DNA of 20,536 nucleotides. Origin: an uncultured Lachnospiraceae bacterium. Lineage in GTDB: Bacteria; Bacillota_A; Clostridia; Lachnospirales; Lachnospiraceae. How positions within the stretch are numbered: position 1 is the first letter of the stretch; every line of letters begins with the position of its first letter. The notes under the pieces are model-generated. The model was given only the letters and a program-made list of their open reading frames with translations. It did not search any database and was not told the DNA's origin. The stretch lies in NCBI GenBank assembly GCA_910588595.1, contig CAJUQU010000039.1, forward strand, positions 1 through 20,536, read 5' to 3'. Below are positions 7,393 to 15,164 of the stretch, piece by piece. Both the position numbers and the translations under genes were made by a program.

Positions 7393-7552
7393 AGGAACTG
7401 TAGAAAAATAATTGACGCATCTTGACTTGTCTATTTCTCCGATTATGCATATCAAAAAGCCTCGCCGTAGCCCGCTACGCCTACGTTTTTTGCTATACAT
7501 CCTCGAAGAAATATCCTGCGCAAGTTGCATCGATTATTTCCCTACAGATCCT
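7393..7552. repeat. About 160-bp near-complete palindrome (fold-back / MITE-like element)
   Basis: The left arm beginning AGGAACTGTAG at 7393 pairs with the right arm ending CTACAGATCCT at 7552, and the two halves stay in register for about 80 positions with roughly 70 percent complementarity and no large gaps. The centre is the perfect hairpin CGTAGC-CC-GCTACG (7466-7479). Other well-matched stretches are TATTTCT/AGAAATA and ATCAAAAA/TTTTTTGCTAT. No reading frame with coding character lies within it. This is the shape of a non-autonomous fold-back or miniature inverted-repeat element; no clear target-site duplication was found. Transcribed, it would form one long hairpin RNA. Confidence 0.75.
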
Positions 7553-7580
7553 AAAGGTAACGCAAAATTAGAACAGGGCA

Positions 7581-7610
7581 TTGTAAAGTGCCGGGAAAAT
7601 GGGTTATAAT
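7581..7610 (+). promoter_or_regulatory. Promoter of the Na/Pi cotransporter gene
   Basis: TTGTAA (7581-7586, 4/6) and a perfect TATAAT (7605-7610) are separated by 18 bases, 51 bases upstream of the start codon. The site lies just downstream of the long palindrome. No Pho-box direct repeat was recognised. Confidence 0.62.
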
Positions 7611-7660
7611 CAAATACATGGATTTGATTACCATAAACTGATGAAGAAGGAAAAATAAAC

Positions 7661-9448
7661 ATGGGTATAACATCGATTTTATCGTTACTTAGCGGAGTGG
7701 CGCTTTTCCTGTTTGGTATGTCCCTTATGGGAGATGGACTGAAAAAGGCGGCAGGTGAAAAACTGGAGCTGATACTGTATAAGCTGACCAACACGCCGAT
7801 CAAGGGAGTGCTCTTGGGGACGGCGGTCACTGCGATCATACAGTCCTCGTCGGCGACGACAGTCATGGTCGTGGGTTTCGTCAACTCGGGCATGATGAAA
7901 GTAGCGCAGGCAATTGGTATCATCATGGGAGCAAACATCGGTACGAGTATCACCGGATGGATACTCTGTCTGTCTTACATAGAGGGCTCTAACGGGATCG
8001 CACAGCTTTTGTCCACCACTACGATCTCGGCAGTGGTCTCCATTATCGGTATTTTGTTCAAGATGATCTCCAAGAAGAGCACCTACAAAAATATCGGTGA
8101 CATCATGCTTGGATTTTCGATATTGATGTTCGGTATGCAGAGCATGAGCGGTGCGGTGTCCCCGCTGAAGGAAAATCCGCACTTTGTCAATACGCTCACC
8201 ATGTTTTCCAATCCGTTTATGGGTATCCTGGTCGGTATCGCGTTCACGGCAGTGCTCCAGAGCGCGTCCGCGTCGATCGGTATCCTGCAGGCGCTCTCCG
8301 TCACAGGGGCGATCTCGTTTGCATCTGCGTTTCCGATCACGCTCGGTATCGGTGTGGGTGCTGCGTGTCCGGTGCTGCTGTCATCGATCGGCACGAACAA
8401 AAACGGCAAGAGAACAGCGCTCATCTATCTGATGAATGACCTGTTTGGCATGATCTTCTGGGCGGTAGTGTTCTACTCGGTCAACGCGATCGTCCGGTTT
8501 GACTTTCTGGATATGACGATGAGTCCGATCGCGATCGCGATCTTAAATACGGTATTCCGAGTGGCTACAGTAATGATCCTGTTTCCGTTTATCAAGTGGA
8601 TCGAGAAGGTTGTGTTTACACTGGTCAAAGATACCGAGGAGGACAGGGAGGAACAGGCGGATTTCGATCTGCTGGAGGAGCGTTTTCTCAAATACCCGGC
8701 ACTTGCGATCGGTCAGAGCCACACCGCTATGAACGGCATGGCAAAGAAGGCAAAGAAAAATATCGCGCGCGCCATGGGGCTCTTTGAAAATTACTCGGAA
8801 GAGCGGTACAACAAAGTGCAGGAAAAGGAAAATCTGATCGATAAATACGAGGACAAGCTGGGGACATATCTCATGCAGCTGACAGGACGCGATATGACGG
8901 AAAACCAGTCGAAACAGGTGTCCATATTCCTGCATACGATCAGCGATTTTGAGCGGCTCGGCGACCATGCGGTCAATCTGTCAAAATCGGCAAACGAGCT
9001 CTACGAAAAGAAGATATCTTTCTCGGACGAGGCTACGTATGAGCTGTCGGTTCTGGGGGCTGCAGTCAAGGAGGTTCTCGAAGTTACGGTGGATTCCTTT
9101 GCGCTCGATGACGTCGAACTGGCGATCAGGGTGGAACCTTTGCGGGAACTCATCAATATGCTCTGTGATGAGCTAAAGTCAAGGCACATCACACGTCTTC
9201 GCAATGGGAAATGCGAGTTGAAACAGGGGTTTGCCTTCAATAATATCCTGACGGATTTTGAGCGGATCGGTGCACACTGCTCCAACGTGGCGATCGCGCT
9301 GCTGGAGTCGGAGGCGGAGGACTTTGACACGCACGAGTACCAGAAGAGTATCCGCGAGATGAACAACCGTATGTACAGGGAGCTCTATGAGGCTTATGAG
9401 ATGAAATATGATATCAACAAGTCCAAAAAGGCGAAAAAGGCGAAATAA
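7661..9448 (+). CDS. Na+/phosphate cotransporter with PhoU-like C-terminal domain (NptA-like)
   Basis: A 595-residue membrane protein. The N-terminal half has the two inverted Na/Pi-cotransporter repeats, marked by QSSSATTVMVVGFVNSGMM (from residue 61) and the second-repeat counterpart LQSASASIGILQAL near residue 200, each followed by glycine-rich membrane segments (GANIGTS, GVGAACP). From about residue 345 it becomes soluble, with PhoU-type helices including SDFERLGDHAVNL and DFERIGAHCSNVA. It ends in a very basic lysine-rich tail. Such proteins import phosphate with sodium, and the PhoU-like tail is thought to regulate transport. It has its own promoter and AAGAAGGA ribosome binding site (7644-7651). 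It is followed 51 bases later by the cytidylyltransferase gene, so read-through is possible. Confidence 0.93.
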   Translation: MGITSILSLLSGVALFLFGMSLMGDGLKKAAGEKLELILYKLTNTPIKGVLLGTAVTAIIQSSSATTVMVVGFVNSGMMKVAQAIGIIMGANIGTSITGWILCLSYIEGSNGIAQLLSTTTISAVVSIIGILFKMISKKSTYKNIGDIMLGFSILMFGMQSMSGAVSPLKENPHFVNTLTMFSNPFMGILVGIAFTAVLQSASASIGILQALSVTGAISFASAFPITLGIGVGAACPVLLSSIGTNKNGKRTALIYLMNDLFGMIFWAVVFYSVNAIVRFDFLDMTMSPIAIAILNTVFRVATVMILFPFIKWIEKVVFTLVKDTEEDREEQADFDLLEERFLKYPALAIGQSHTAMNGMAKKAKKNIARAMGLFENYSEERYNKVQEKENLIDKYEDKLGTYLMQLTGRDMTENQSKQVSIFLHTISDFERLGDHAVNLSKSANELYEKKISFSDEATYELSVLGAAVKEVLEVTVDSFALDDVELAIRVEPLRELINMLCDELKSRHITRLRNGKCELKQGFAFNNILTDFERIGAHCSNVAIALLESEAEDFDTHEYQKSIREMNNRMYRELYEAYEMKYDINKSKKAKKAK

Positions 9449-9487
9449 GAAAATGAATGCATGGTGAAGGAACTGTGTCTGAACTAT

Positions 9488-9495
9488 GGAGGGGG
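9488..9495 (+). promoter_or_regulatory. Ribosome binding site deciding the ispD/tarI-like start
   Basis: GGAGGGGG lies 4 to 7 bases before ATG 9500. It sits inside the in-frame extension that begins at ATG 9461, so that longer start is unlikely. Confidence 0.75.
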
Positions 9496-9499
9496 ACGT

Positions 9500-10216
9500 A
9501 TGACAGCTGCACTTATTTTGTCAGGAGGAAGCGGTGTCCGTCTGGGCGCAGACATTCCCAAACAGTACATCGAAGTCAATGACAGACCAGTCATTTCTTA
9601 CTGTATCGAGCGCTTGTCCTGCCACGAAGAGATCCATGCGATCCAGATCGTGGCAGCAAATGAGTGGCAGGAGGCGATCGGTGGCTGGCTCGAGATCTAT
9701 GATATCAATCGTAAATTCCGTGGTTTCTCTCTTCCGGGGGAGAATCGTCAGCTGTCCATCTGTCACGGGCTGGCGGATATCAGAGAGTACGCAGATGATT
9801 CCGACATCGTTCTGATCCACGATGCGGCGAGACCGCTGCTCTCGGAGCGGATGATCACGGAATGTGTGAGAGCGATGGAAGGGCACGATGGTGTTATGCC
9901 GGTACTGCCCATGAAGGATACAGTGTACAGGAGTACAGACGGAAAGACTGTCAGCGAATTGCTGGAAAGAACGCAGATCTACGCAGGACAGGCGCCGGAA
10001 GCCTTTCGGATCGGACTGTACTATGAGGCGAATCAGCGGCTTTGTCCAGACAAGATCAGGCAGATCAACGGTTCGACAGAGCCCGCAGTCATGGCAGGTA
10101 TGGATGTAGCCATGATTCCCGGTGATGAGGGCAACATCAAGATCACGACCAAAAGCGATCTGGAGCGTTTCCGCAGGCTGGCGGCGGAGCAGGTAAGGAG
10201 TAGATGCGATCAATGA
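9500..10216 (+). CDS. IspD/TarI-family cytidylyltransferase
   Basis: A 238-residue CTP-using nucleotidyltransferase. The start is set at ATG 9500 because of the strong RBS just before it. Motifs are SGGSGVRLG (8-16), PKQY with Lys21, HDAARP (107-112), GQAPEAFR and the C-terminal GNIKITTKSDL. IspD makes CDP-methylerythritol for isoprenoids; TarI makes CDP-ribitol for teichoic acid. Both families share these motifs. Here the gene overlaps a polyol-phosphate dehydrogenase by its stop codon, the same kind of pair as TarI-TarJ, and the IspD-typical TDEA-like segment is replaced by NGSTEPAV. That favours a polyol-phosphate (TarI-like) role, but IspD cannot be excluded without knowing whether another ispD exists in the genome. 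Confidence 0.83.
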   Translation: MTAALILSGGSGVRLGADIPKQYIEVNDRPVISYCIERLSCHEEIHAIQIVAANEWQEAIGGWLEIYDINRKFRGFSLPGENRQLSICHGLADIREYADDSDIVLIHDAARPLLSERMITECVRAMEGHDGVMPVLPMKDTVYRSTDGKTVSELLERTQIYAGQAPEAFRIGLYYEANQRLCPDKIRQINGSTEPAVMAGMDVAMIPGDEGNIKITTKSDLERFRRLAAEQVRSRCDQ

Positions 10217-11283
10217 AAGCATGGGTTTTGCGCGATATCAATGAGATATATTATGAGGAAGCGGACAGACCAGGACCGTCGGAGAACGAAGTGCTTGTCG
10301 CCGTAAAGGCGGCGGGTATCTGCGGTTCGGATATCCCGAGGATCTACAGGACCGGTGCGCATGTGCATCCGCTGATCCCTGGACATGAATTTTCGGGGCA
10401 GGTCATTCAGGTAGGAAAAAATGTAGATCAAAAATGGATGGATCAGCGTGTCGGTATCTTTCCGCTGATTCCCTGTAACAATTGTGCAGCGTGTCAAAAA
10501 CGGCACTATGAGCTGTGCCGTAGTTACAGCTATCTCGGATCGCGCAGGGACGGCGGTTTTGCGGAGTATGTCACAGTGCCTGCGTGGAATCTGATAAAGC
10601 TGCCGGACAACGTGTCATACAGACAGGCGGCGATGATGGAGCCGATGGCAGTGGCGGTTCATGCGATGCGAAACGCGCTTTTGGGTGATGCAGACCGGAA
10701 CAGGTCGATCGCGGTCTGTGGGTTTGGCACCATCGGAATTCTGCTTGCCATGTTTCTGACGGAAGCAGGATATTCTGATCTGTATGTGATCGGCAATAAA
10801 GATTTCCAGAAGGAGATGGCAGCAAAGCTTGGAATTGACAGAGCACATTTTTATGACGATCAGAATGGCGGTGCACGCGAATGGCTGATGGCACAGACAC
10901 AAGGTGCCGGCGTCGATGTTTTCTTTGAATGTGTGGGGAAAAATGAGACTGTCACAAGTGCGGTCATGGGAACGGCGCCGGGCGGGACGGTTCAGCTTGT
11001 CGGGAATCCGGTTTCGGATATGGTATTTGAGAAAAATGTCTACTGGAAGATCCTTCGCGACCAGCTGACAGTCATAGGCAGCTGGAATTCCTCGTTCATG
11101 CATGATAAAAAGGACGACTGGAACTATGTGATCGACAGGTTCCAAAGCGGGAGGATCCACCCGGAACAGTGCATCACGCACAGCTTTTCACTGGACAGTC
11201 TGGAGCAGGGATTGCTGATCATGCGTGACAAGACACAGGAGTATGTCAAAGTGATGATGGAGATAACAGATCAGGAAGTGTGA
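10213..11283 (+). CDS. Zinc-dependent polyol-phosphate dehydrogenase (GatD/TarJ-like)
   Basis: A 356-residue medium-chain dehydrogenase. Catalytic zinc ligands are Cys37 (CGSD), His58/Glu59 (GHEF) and Glu143; the structural zinc uses Cys88, Cys91, Cys94 and Cys102. The NAD-binding loop is GFGTIG. GSRRDGGFAEY and KILRDQLTVIGSW closely follow galactitol-1-phosphate 5-dehydrogenase (GatD), and ribulose-5-phosphate reductases (TarJ) are in the same superfamily. ATG 10213 overlaps the previous stop as ATGA; an in-frame ATG at 10204 is only 3 bases from AAGGAG (10195-10200), while 10213 is 12 bases away, so the exact start is uncertain. The family N-terminus fits MKAW. Paired with the cytidylyltransferase it may supply an alditol phosphate for CDP activation. 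Confidence 0.85.
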   Translation: MKAWVLRDINEIYYEEADRPGPSENEVLVAVKAAGICGSDIPRIYRTGAHVHPLIPGHEFSGQVIQVGKNVDQKWMDQRVGIFPLIPCNNCAACQKRHYELCRSYSYLGSRRDGGFAEYVTVPAWNLIKLPDNVSYRQAAMMEPMAVAVHAMRNALLGDADRNRSIAVCGFGTIGILLAMFLTEAGYSDLYVIGNKDFQKEMAAKLGIDRAHFYDDQNGGAREWLMAQTQGAGVDVFFECVGKNETVTSAVMGTAPGGTVQLVGNPVSDMVFEKNVYWKILRDQLTVIGSWNSSFMHDKKDDWNYVIDRFQSGRIHPEQCITHSFSLDSLEQGLLIMRDKTQEYVKVMMEITDQEV

Positions 11284-11324
11284 AACTTTTGTGCGACAAT
11301 GTTGTTAAGAACGTATATTCGAAA

Positions 11325-11377
11325 ATGTAGGTCAAAAAGCAGACACTGCATGCGGGGTCAGGGCTTTTGACCTACAT
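11325..11377. repeat. Strong inverted repeat between convergent genes (possible bidirectional terminator)
   Basis: ATGTAGGTCAAAA (from 11325) pairs with TTTTGACCTACAT (ending 11377); with one bulged A the stem extends to GC/GC, leaving a loop of about 22 bases. It lies between two converging genes, the dehydrogenase and the integrase. A-rich left and T-rich right arms within the stem would give U-runs in both directions, so a bidirectional terminator is plausible. An integrase-related site is an alternative. Confidence 0.55.
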
Positions 11378-11428
11378 GATCGGACGTATTGACAAACGCG
11401 TTCAGTGATTTCCTGCTGTATCTTATTC

Positions 11429-12562
11429 TTATAGCGCCTGTTCGTGAAGATGACTGTAAAATTGGATCAGCTGTTCTAGCTGGAGCCGCTTTGCGTCCAT
11501 GGTGGGGTGTACATAACGGTTTAAAGTGATCTTGACATCAGAGTGTCCTAAGATCTCGCTGAGGCTTTTGACATCAATACCTTTTTCCACACAGTTAGTC
11601 GCAAATGTGTGGCGCAGGATATGAAAGTTTCTTTCGGAGATCAGGGCTTCTTTCAATACTCTTTTGAACTGATACTGCATTGTTCTGGGTTCTAGCGGTT
11701 TTTCCCCGCCGAAGATGTACGGATGGTCATTGGGGGGGAGTTTGTCGAGCATATTCAGGAGTTCGCCAGATACAGGAATGATCCTCTTGGAGCAGCCGCT
11801 TTTGGGGGCGCTCTCTAGAAGGTTTGTTTTGGCCGTTTCGTCTGTCAGCCCTAGGGTTGTGATGCGCTGTACTGTATGGTTTATGGTTATGGTTTCATTT
11901 GTGAAGTCAATGTCTGACCATTTCAGGGCACATATTTCGCCCAGACGCAGTCCCAGACATAATGAAAAAGATATTGCTATCTTGTATTTATCTATATTGG
12001 TGTAAATACAGCCAAAAAGTTTTGCCTGTTCCGCCAGGGAAAGTGTTTCGATCAGTTTTTTTTCCGAGTGGACAGACATTCTTGTCAATGTTGGAACGCT
12101 TACACGATAATGGATGTTCGCATAGCGCAGGATCTGGTTTGCTACACAGAAAATGCTTTTTTGCAGATTTTCGGATAGGTTGTCTGAAATCTCTGCCTGC
12201 AGCTGGATCTCTGAAATCTCTGACAGGGGACAGTCCCCTAACAGACCGGCGAGGTGTGTCCGATAGACTGTGTCGTATTTGATGTAAGTCGAATATTTGC
12301 ATTTTTCCCGGATCAATCCGAGCCATTCATTGGCGGCCTGTGAAAATAAGGCTGCGCTGTCCATTTCATTTAAACTGCTGCCCGGAATGATCTTCTGGGT
12401 GGTCAGCTGTTTGATCGTAAGCTTCTCCCGGACTTCGGCATATGTGTGCCCGTATACAGAGCGGTATACATATTCCTGTTTTTCCTCGTGATATACCTTG
12501 TAGCGTCCTTCCCATCTGCCATCGTTTTTCCGACGTCTGATGTTTTCTCCATGTCTTCCCAT
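11429..12562 (-). CDS. Tyrosine site-specific integrase (lone)
   Basis: A 377-residue tyrosine recombinase with a complete active site. The N-terminal part (about 1-50) resembles the arm-binding AP2-like domain of Tn916-type integrases, residues about 70-165 the core-binding domain, and about 175-365 the catalytic domain. Catalytic residues are Arg206 (GLRLGE), Lys254, His314 and Arg317 (HILRH), His340 (LGHS) and the nucleophile Tyr350 (NRY). AAAGGAG lies 6 bases before ATG. No excisionase, replication, conjugation or phage genes are nearby, and flanking genes run in the opposite direction. Its codons look more A+T-rich than those of its neighbours, which fits horizontal acquisition. It could be a remnant of an integrated element or a stand-alone recombinase acting on a local or distant site. 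Confidence 0.93.
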   Translation of the reverse strand: MGRHGENIRRRKNDGRWEGRYKVYHEEKQEYVYRSVYGHTYAEVREKLTIKQLTTQKIIPGSSLNEMDSAALFSQAANEWLGLIREKCKYSTYIKYDTVYRTHLAGLLGDCPLSEISEIQLQAEISDNLSENLQKSIFCVANQILRYANIHYRVSVPTLTRMSVHSEKKLIETLSLAEQAKLFGCIYTNIDKYKIAISFSLCLGLRLGEICALKWSDIDFTNETITINHTVQRITTLGLTDETAKTNLLESAPKSGCSKRIIPVSGELLNMLDKLPPNDHPYIFGGEKPLEPRTMQYQFKRVLKEALISERNFHILRHTFATNCVEKGIDVKSLSEILGHSDVKITLNRYVHPTMDAKRLQLEQLIQFYSHLHEQAL

Positions 12563-12770
12563 AGTTTTCTCCTTTGTATAAATGTATTATCAAAATCCCA
12601 TGATCCAGACAGTGCAGTGTTCGTGGCTCATGCGACTATTGATCGAGTTCTTTTTAATATTTATTTTAATATAGAGAAGACAACGCTAAAAATCAAAGAT
12701 AGAGTCTTTTATGGAAGGCTATACGGACAGAAATTGGAAGCTGTGAGTGGGATGGACTGTTTTAGGTATA

Positions 12771-12799
12771 TTGTATAAAAAGCAATATTGGTATATAGT
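12771..12799 (+). promoter_or_regulatory. Candidate promoter for the acyltransferase-cysG pair
   Basis: TTGTAT (12771-12776, 3/6) and TATAGT (12794-12799) are separated by 17 bases, about 35 bases before the start codon. The surrounding 12563-12833 gap between integrase and this gene is A+T-rich and otherwise shows only short imperfect inverted repeats. Confidence 0.4.
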
Positions 12800-12833
12800 T
12801 ATAAGAAACAAATGAAGATTGAGAGTATGCACT

Positions 12834-13610
12834 ATGAATGAGAACAAAGGATACGATACTGTGAAAAAACGCTACAGAAAGCTGGACGGCATCCGCGGCA
12901 TCGCGCTGCTGAACATGATCGCGTACCACGCCATATGGGATCTGGTCTATCTGTATCACCTTGACTGGAGCTGGTACAAGTCGGAAGGCGCGTATATCTG
13001 GCAGCAGGGAATCTGTTGGACTTTTATCTTTCTGTCAGGGTTTTGCTGGTCACTTGGCAGCCGCACATGGAAGCGTGGCATTACCGTCTTTCTGGGAGGC
13101 GCAGTGATCACACTGTTGACTGTGATAGTCATGCCGCAGAGCAGGGTCGTTTTTGGTGTGCTGACGCTCATAGGCTCCTGTATGCTGGTGCTGAATGTAC
13201 TTGACAAGTGGATCTGCAGGGTTCCGGCAGCCGTTGGACTGTCAGTCAGCGGGTTCTTGTTCTTCATGACGAGGAATGTCAATGAGCGGTATCTCGGTTT
13301 TGAGAAGTGGAATTTTATCAGTATTTCCGACCGATTGTATCAGAATGCTTTTACGGCTTATCTTGGTTTTCCCGATAGGGCATTTTACTCGACAGATTAT
13401 TTTTCGCTGATCCCGTGGGTGTTTTTGTTCACTGCGGGGTATTTTACCTTTCATATTTTCAACAGAAAAAAGTGTATGCACTTTTTTGAGGACAGTGTAT
13501 GGCGGACGGCAGAGTGGCTGGGCAGACATTCTTTTGCGATCTATATGCTGCACCAGCCGGTCATCTATGCGCTGTTAGAAGCAGTGTTCTGGGTGCGGAA
13601 TCAAATTTAG
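12834..13610 (+). CDS. DUF1624 / HGSNAT-like membrane acyltransferase
   Basis: A 258-residue integral membrane protein with about six to seven hydrophobic segments. The opening RYRKLDGIRGIALLNMIAYHAIWDL and the late RHSFAIYMLHQPVIYALL are typical of the DUF1624 family, which is related to heparan-alpha-glucosaminide N-acetyltransferase and more distantly to acyltransferase-3 proteins. Members are thought to move acyl groups to sugars at the membrane; the substrate here is unknown. The chosen start is ATG 12834, with only a weak GAGAG upstream; an in-frame TTG at 12819 is possible. The stop codon is part of the next gene's ribosome binding site (TAGGAGGGG), so it is cotranscribed with cysG, an unexpected pairing with no obvious functional link. 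Confidence 0.82.
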   Translation: MNENKGYDTVKKRYRKLDGIRGIALLNMIAYHAIWDLVYLYHLDWSWYKSEGAYIWQQGICWTFIFLSGFCWSLGSRTWKRGITVFLGGAVITLLTVIVMPQSRVVFGVLTLIGSCMLVLNVLDKWICRVPAAVGLSVSGFLFFMTRNVNERYLGFEKWNFISISDRLYQNAFTAYLGFPDRAFYSTDYFSLIPWVFLFTAGYFTFHIFNRKKCMHFFEDSVWRTAEWLGRHSFAIYMLHQPVIYALLEAVFWVRNQI

Positions 13611-13622
13611 GAGGGGAAGAAG

Positions 13623-14996
13623 ATGGGATATTTTCCCTTTTTTGTGGAAATCGGGGAGCAGAGCGGCCTGGTGGTGGGCGGCGGCAGGGTTGCGCTCCAC
13701 AAGCTGCAGAAGCTGCTGCCGTATGAGCCGAGGTTGACGGTAGTGGCACCCGTGATTTCGGAGGAACTGGGGCAGTTTGCCCTGGAAAATGACATATGTG
13801 TCATAAATAGAGGATTTGAGCCCGGGGATCTGACAGGGAGGCACTTTGTCATCGCTGCATCGGACGACAGAGAGGTGAATGCAGCGATCGGAAGACTGTG
13901 CAGGGAGAAGGGGATCCTCGTCAATGTTGTGGACGACAAAACGGCGTGCGGCTTTATCTTTCCGTCGCTTGTCAAGGCGGGAAAACTCAGCATCGGGATC
14001 TCGACTGCGGGTGCAAGTCCGGCAGCTGCGGCTGCGCTTCGGAGTCAGATCGCGTCCCAGATACCGGCAGATATGGAAGAGATCCTGGATTATCTGGATC
14101 GTCTGCGGCGGCTCGCGAGGGAGCATATCGCGGACGGCGGACGGCGCGCGGCGTTTTTGAGGGACATGGCGGAGCTGTGTATGGATGCAGGTGCAGTGTT
14201 TGACGAGCAGGAGACGATGCAGAGGATCGCAGAATACACGCAGGACAGGCAGCAGGAGTCTGTGGGAAGTGTGGAGGGCGTGCTGCTTGTCGGTGCGGGC
14301 TGCGGCAGCTATGACCTGATCACGCTGCGGGGGCTTCGCGCGATACGGCGCGCAAGGGTTCTGGTATATGACGATCTGATCGATCGGAGGCTTCTGGAGT
14401 ATGCTTCGGAGAGCTGCGAGCGGATCTATGTGGGAAAGAGGAGCGGCAGGCACAGTATGCCGCAGGAGGAGATCAACGGGCTGCTCGTGCAAAAGGCGCA
14501 GGAGGGCGGTCTGGTAGTTCGTTTAAAGGGCGGGGATCCGTATGTGTTCGGCAGGGGAATGGAGGAGCTGCGAGCACTCCGCGAGGCAGGCATCCGTGCA
14601 GACTATGTTCCCGGCATCACCTCCTGCATCGCGATCCCTGCATTTGCAGGGATTCCGGTGACGCACAGGGAGGTCAGCAGGAGCTTTCATGTCATCACAG
14701 GGCACACAGCTGGCGGCGGGCTTGCGCAGGATATTGATTTTGCGGCTCTTGCACGGCTAGAGGGAACACTTGTGTTTTTGATGGGACTCGGGCACCTGGC
14801 ACAGATCGCGGAGGCGCTGATGCGGGCGGGAAAGGAAGCCTCCACGCCGGCGGCAGTGGTACACGGCGGTTTTGACTCGGCTGTCACGACAGTGAGGGGA
14901 CAACTCTCGGACATCGCGGCAAGGGCGGATGCGGCGCTGATCCAGCCGCCGGCAGTGATCGTCGTGGGAAATGCCGTGGATATCCTGGGTGAATGA
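13623..14996 (+). CDS. cysG: Sirohaem synthase CysG-type fusion (precorrin-2 dehydrogenase/ferrochelatase + SUMT)
   Basis: A 457-residue two-part enzyme of the same length and order as enterobacterial CysG. The N-terminal part (about 1-200) has the NAD loop VVGGGRVA (17-24), NVVDD and STAGASPA (127-134), as in precorrin-2 dehydrogenase/sirohydrochlorin ferrochelatase. From Val217 the uroporphyrinogen-III C-methyltransferase domain begins: GAGCGSYDLITLRG, VLVYDDLI, KRSGRHSMPQEEIN, LKGGDPYVFGRG (Asp305), GITS and GIPVTHR. It converts uroporphyrinogen III to precorrin-2 and on to sirohaem, the cofactor of sulfite and nitrite reductases. The SUMT domain could also feed B12 synthesis. The RBS GGAGGGG overlaps the upstream stop. 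No other tetrapyrrole gene is in view. Confidence 0.93.
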   Translation: MGYFPFFVEIGEQSGLVVGGGRVALHKLQKLLPYEPRLTVVAPVISEELGQFALENDICVINRGFEPGDLTGRHFVIAASDDREVNAAIGRLCREKGILVNVVDDKTACGFIFPSLVKAGKLSIGISTAGASPAAAAALRSQIASQIPADMEEILDYLDRLRRLAREHIADGGRRAAFLRDMAELCMDAGAVFDEQETMQRIAEYTQDRQQESVGSVEGVLLVGAGCGSYDLITLRGLRAIRRARVLVYDDLIDRRLLEYASESCERIYVGKRSGRHSMPQEEINGLLVQKAQEGGLVVRLKGGDPYVFGRGMEELRALREAGIRADYVPGITSCIAIPAFAGIPVTHREVSRSFHVITGHTAGGGLAQDIDFAALARLEGTLVFLMGLGHLAQIAEALMRAGKEASTPAAVVHGGFDSAVTTVRGQLSDIAARADAALIQPPAVIVVGNAVDILGE

Positions 14997-15015
14997 GTGC
15001 AGGTTCATTTTCGGG

Positions 15016-15045
15016 TTGTATGTAGTCACAAATTTATGTTATAAT
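15016..15045 (+). promoter_or_regulatory. Candidate promoter of the EAL sensor-metF operon
   Basis: TTGTAT (15016-15021) and a perfect TATAAT (15040-15045) are separated by 18 bases. The transcript would start near 15052 and carry a leader of about 113 bases before the start codon at 15165. Confidence 0.55.
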
Positions 15046-15060
15046 GAACACGAAAACAAT

Positions 15061-15078
15061 GGGCGGCACAGACCGCCT
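15061..15078 (+). promoter_or_regulatory. Hairpin near the start of the EAL gene leader
   Basis: GGCGG-CACAGA-CCGCC (15062-15077) forms a compact GC-rich stem-loop about 10 bases into the predicted leader. A second small hairpin, CCTG-TG-CAGG, follows at about 15114-15123. They could affect mRNA stability or be part of a leader control structure. No known riboswitch class was recognised. Confidence 0.35.
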
Positions 15079-15164
15079 GCGGGTTAGGAAATGTTCACAG
15101 ATACCATGTGCTGCCTGTGCAGGATATTTGCCGACAGTTCCTTTGGGTAATGAGGATTATAGCG

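Noticed and set aside
9461..9499. Earlier ATG start for the cytidylyltransferase
   Set aside because: The 13 extra codons contain the GGAGGGGG ribosome binding site of ATG 9500 and do not fit the family N-terminus.
9521..10222. Open frame of about 233 codons on the minus strand
   Set aside because: It is antisense to the cytidylyltransferase gene, with no ribosome binding site that I could support and no protein-like motif.
11284..12833. Integrase attachment sites as direct repeats, or an invertible segment
   Set aside because: No convincing direct repeat of useful length flanks the gene. An 8-base inverted match (TGCAGTGT near 12614 against the loop near 11341) is within chance.
13575..14492. 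Long open frame of about 305 codons on the minus strand
   Set aside because: It lies opposite the well-supported cysG gene, is rich in Arg/His/Pro/Cys as expected for an antisense shadow, and matches no family.
14985..15010. Terminator after cysG
   Set aside because: Only a 5-bp AT-rich stem (AATGA/TCATT) followed by four T residues; too weak to call.
15046..15164. c-di-GMP riboswitch upstream of the EAL gene
   Set aside because: The region has hairpins but not the conserved GEMM core or tetraloop-receptor arrangement.
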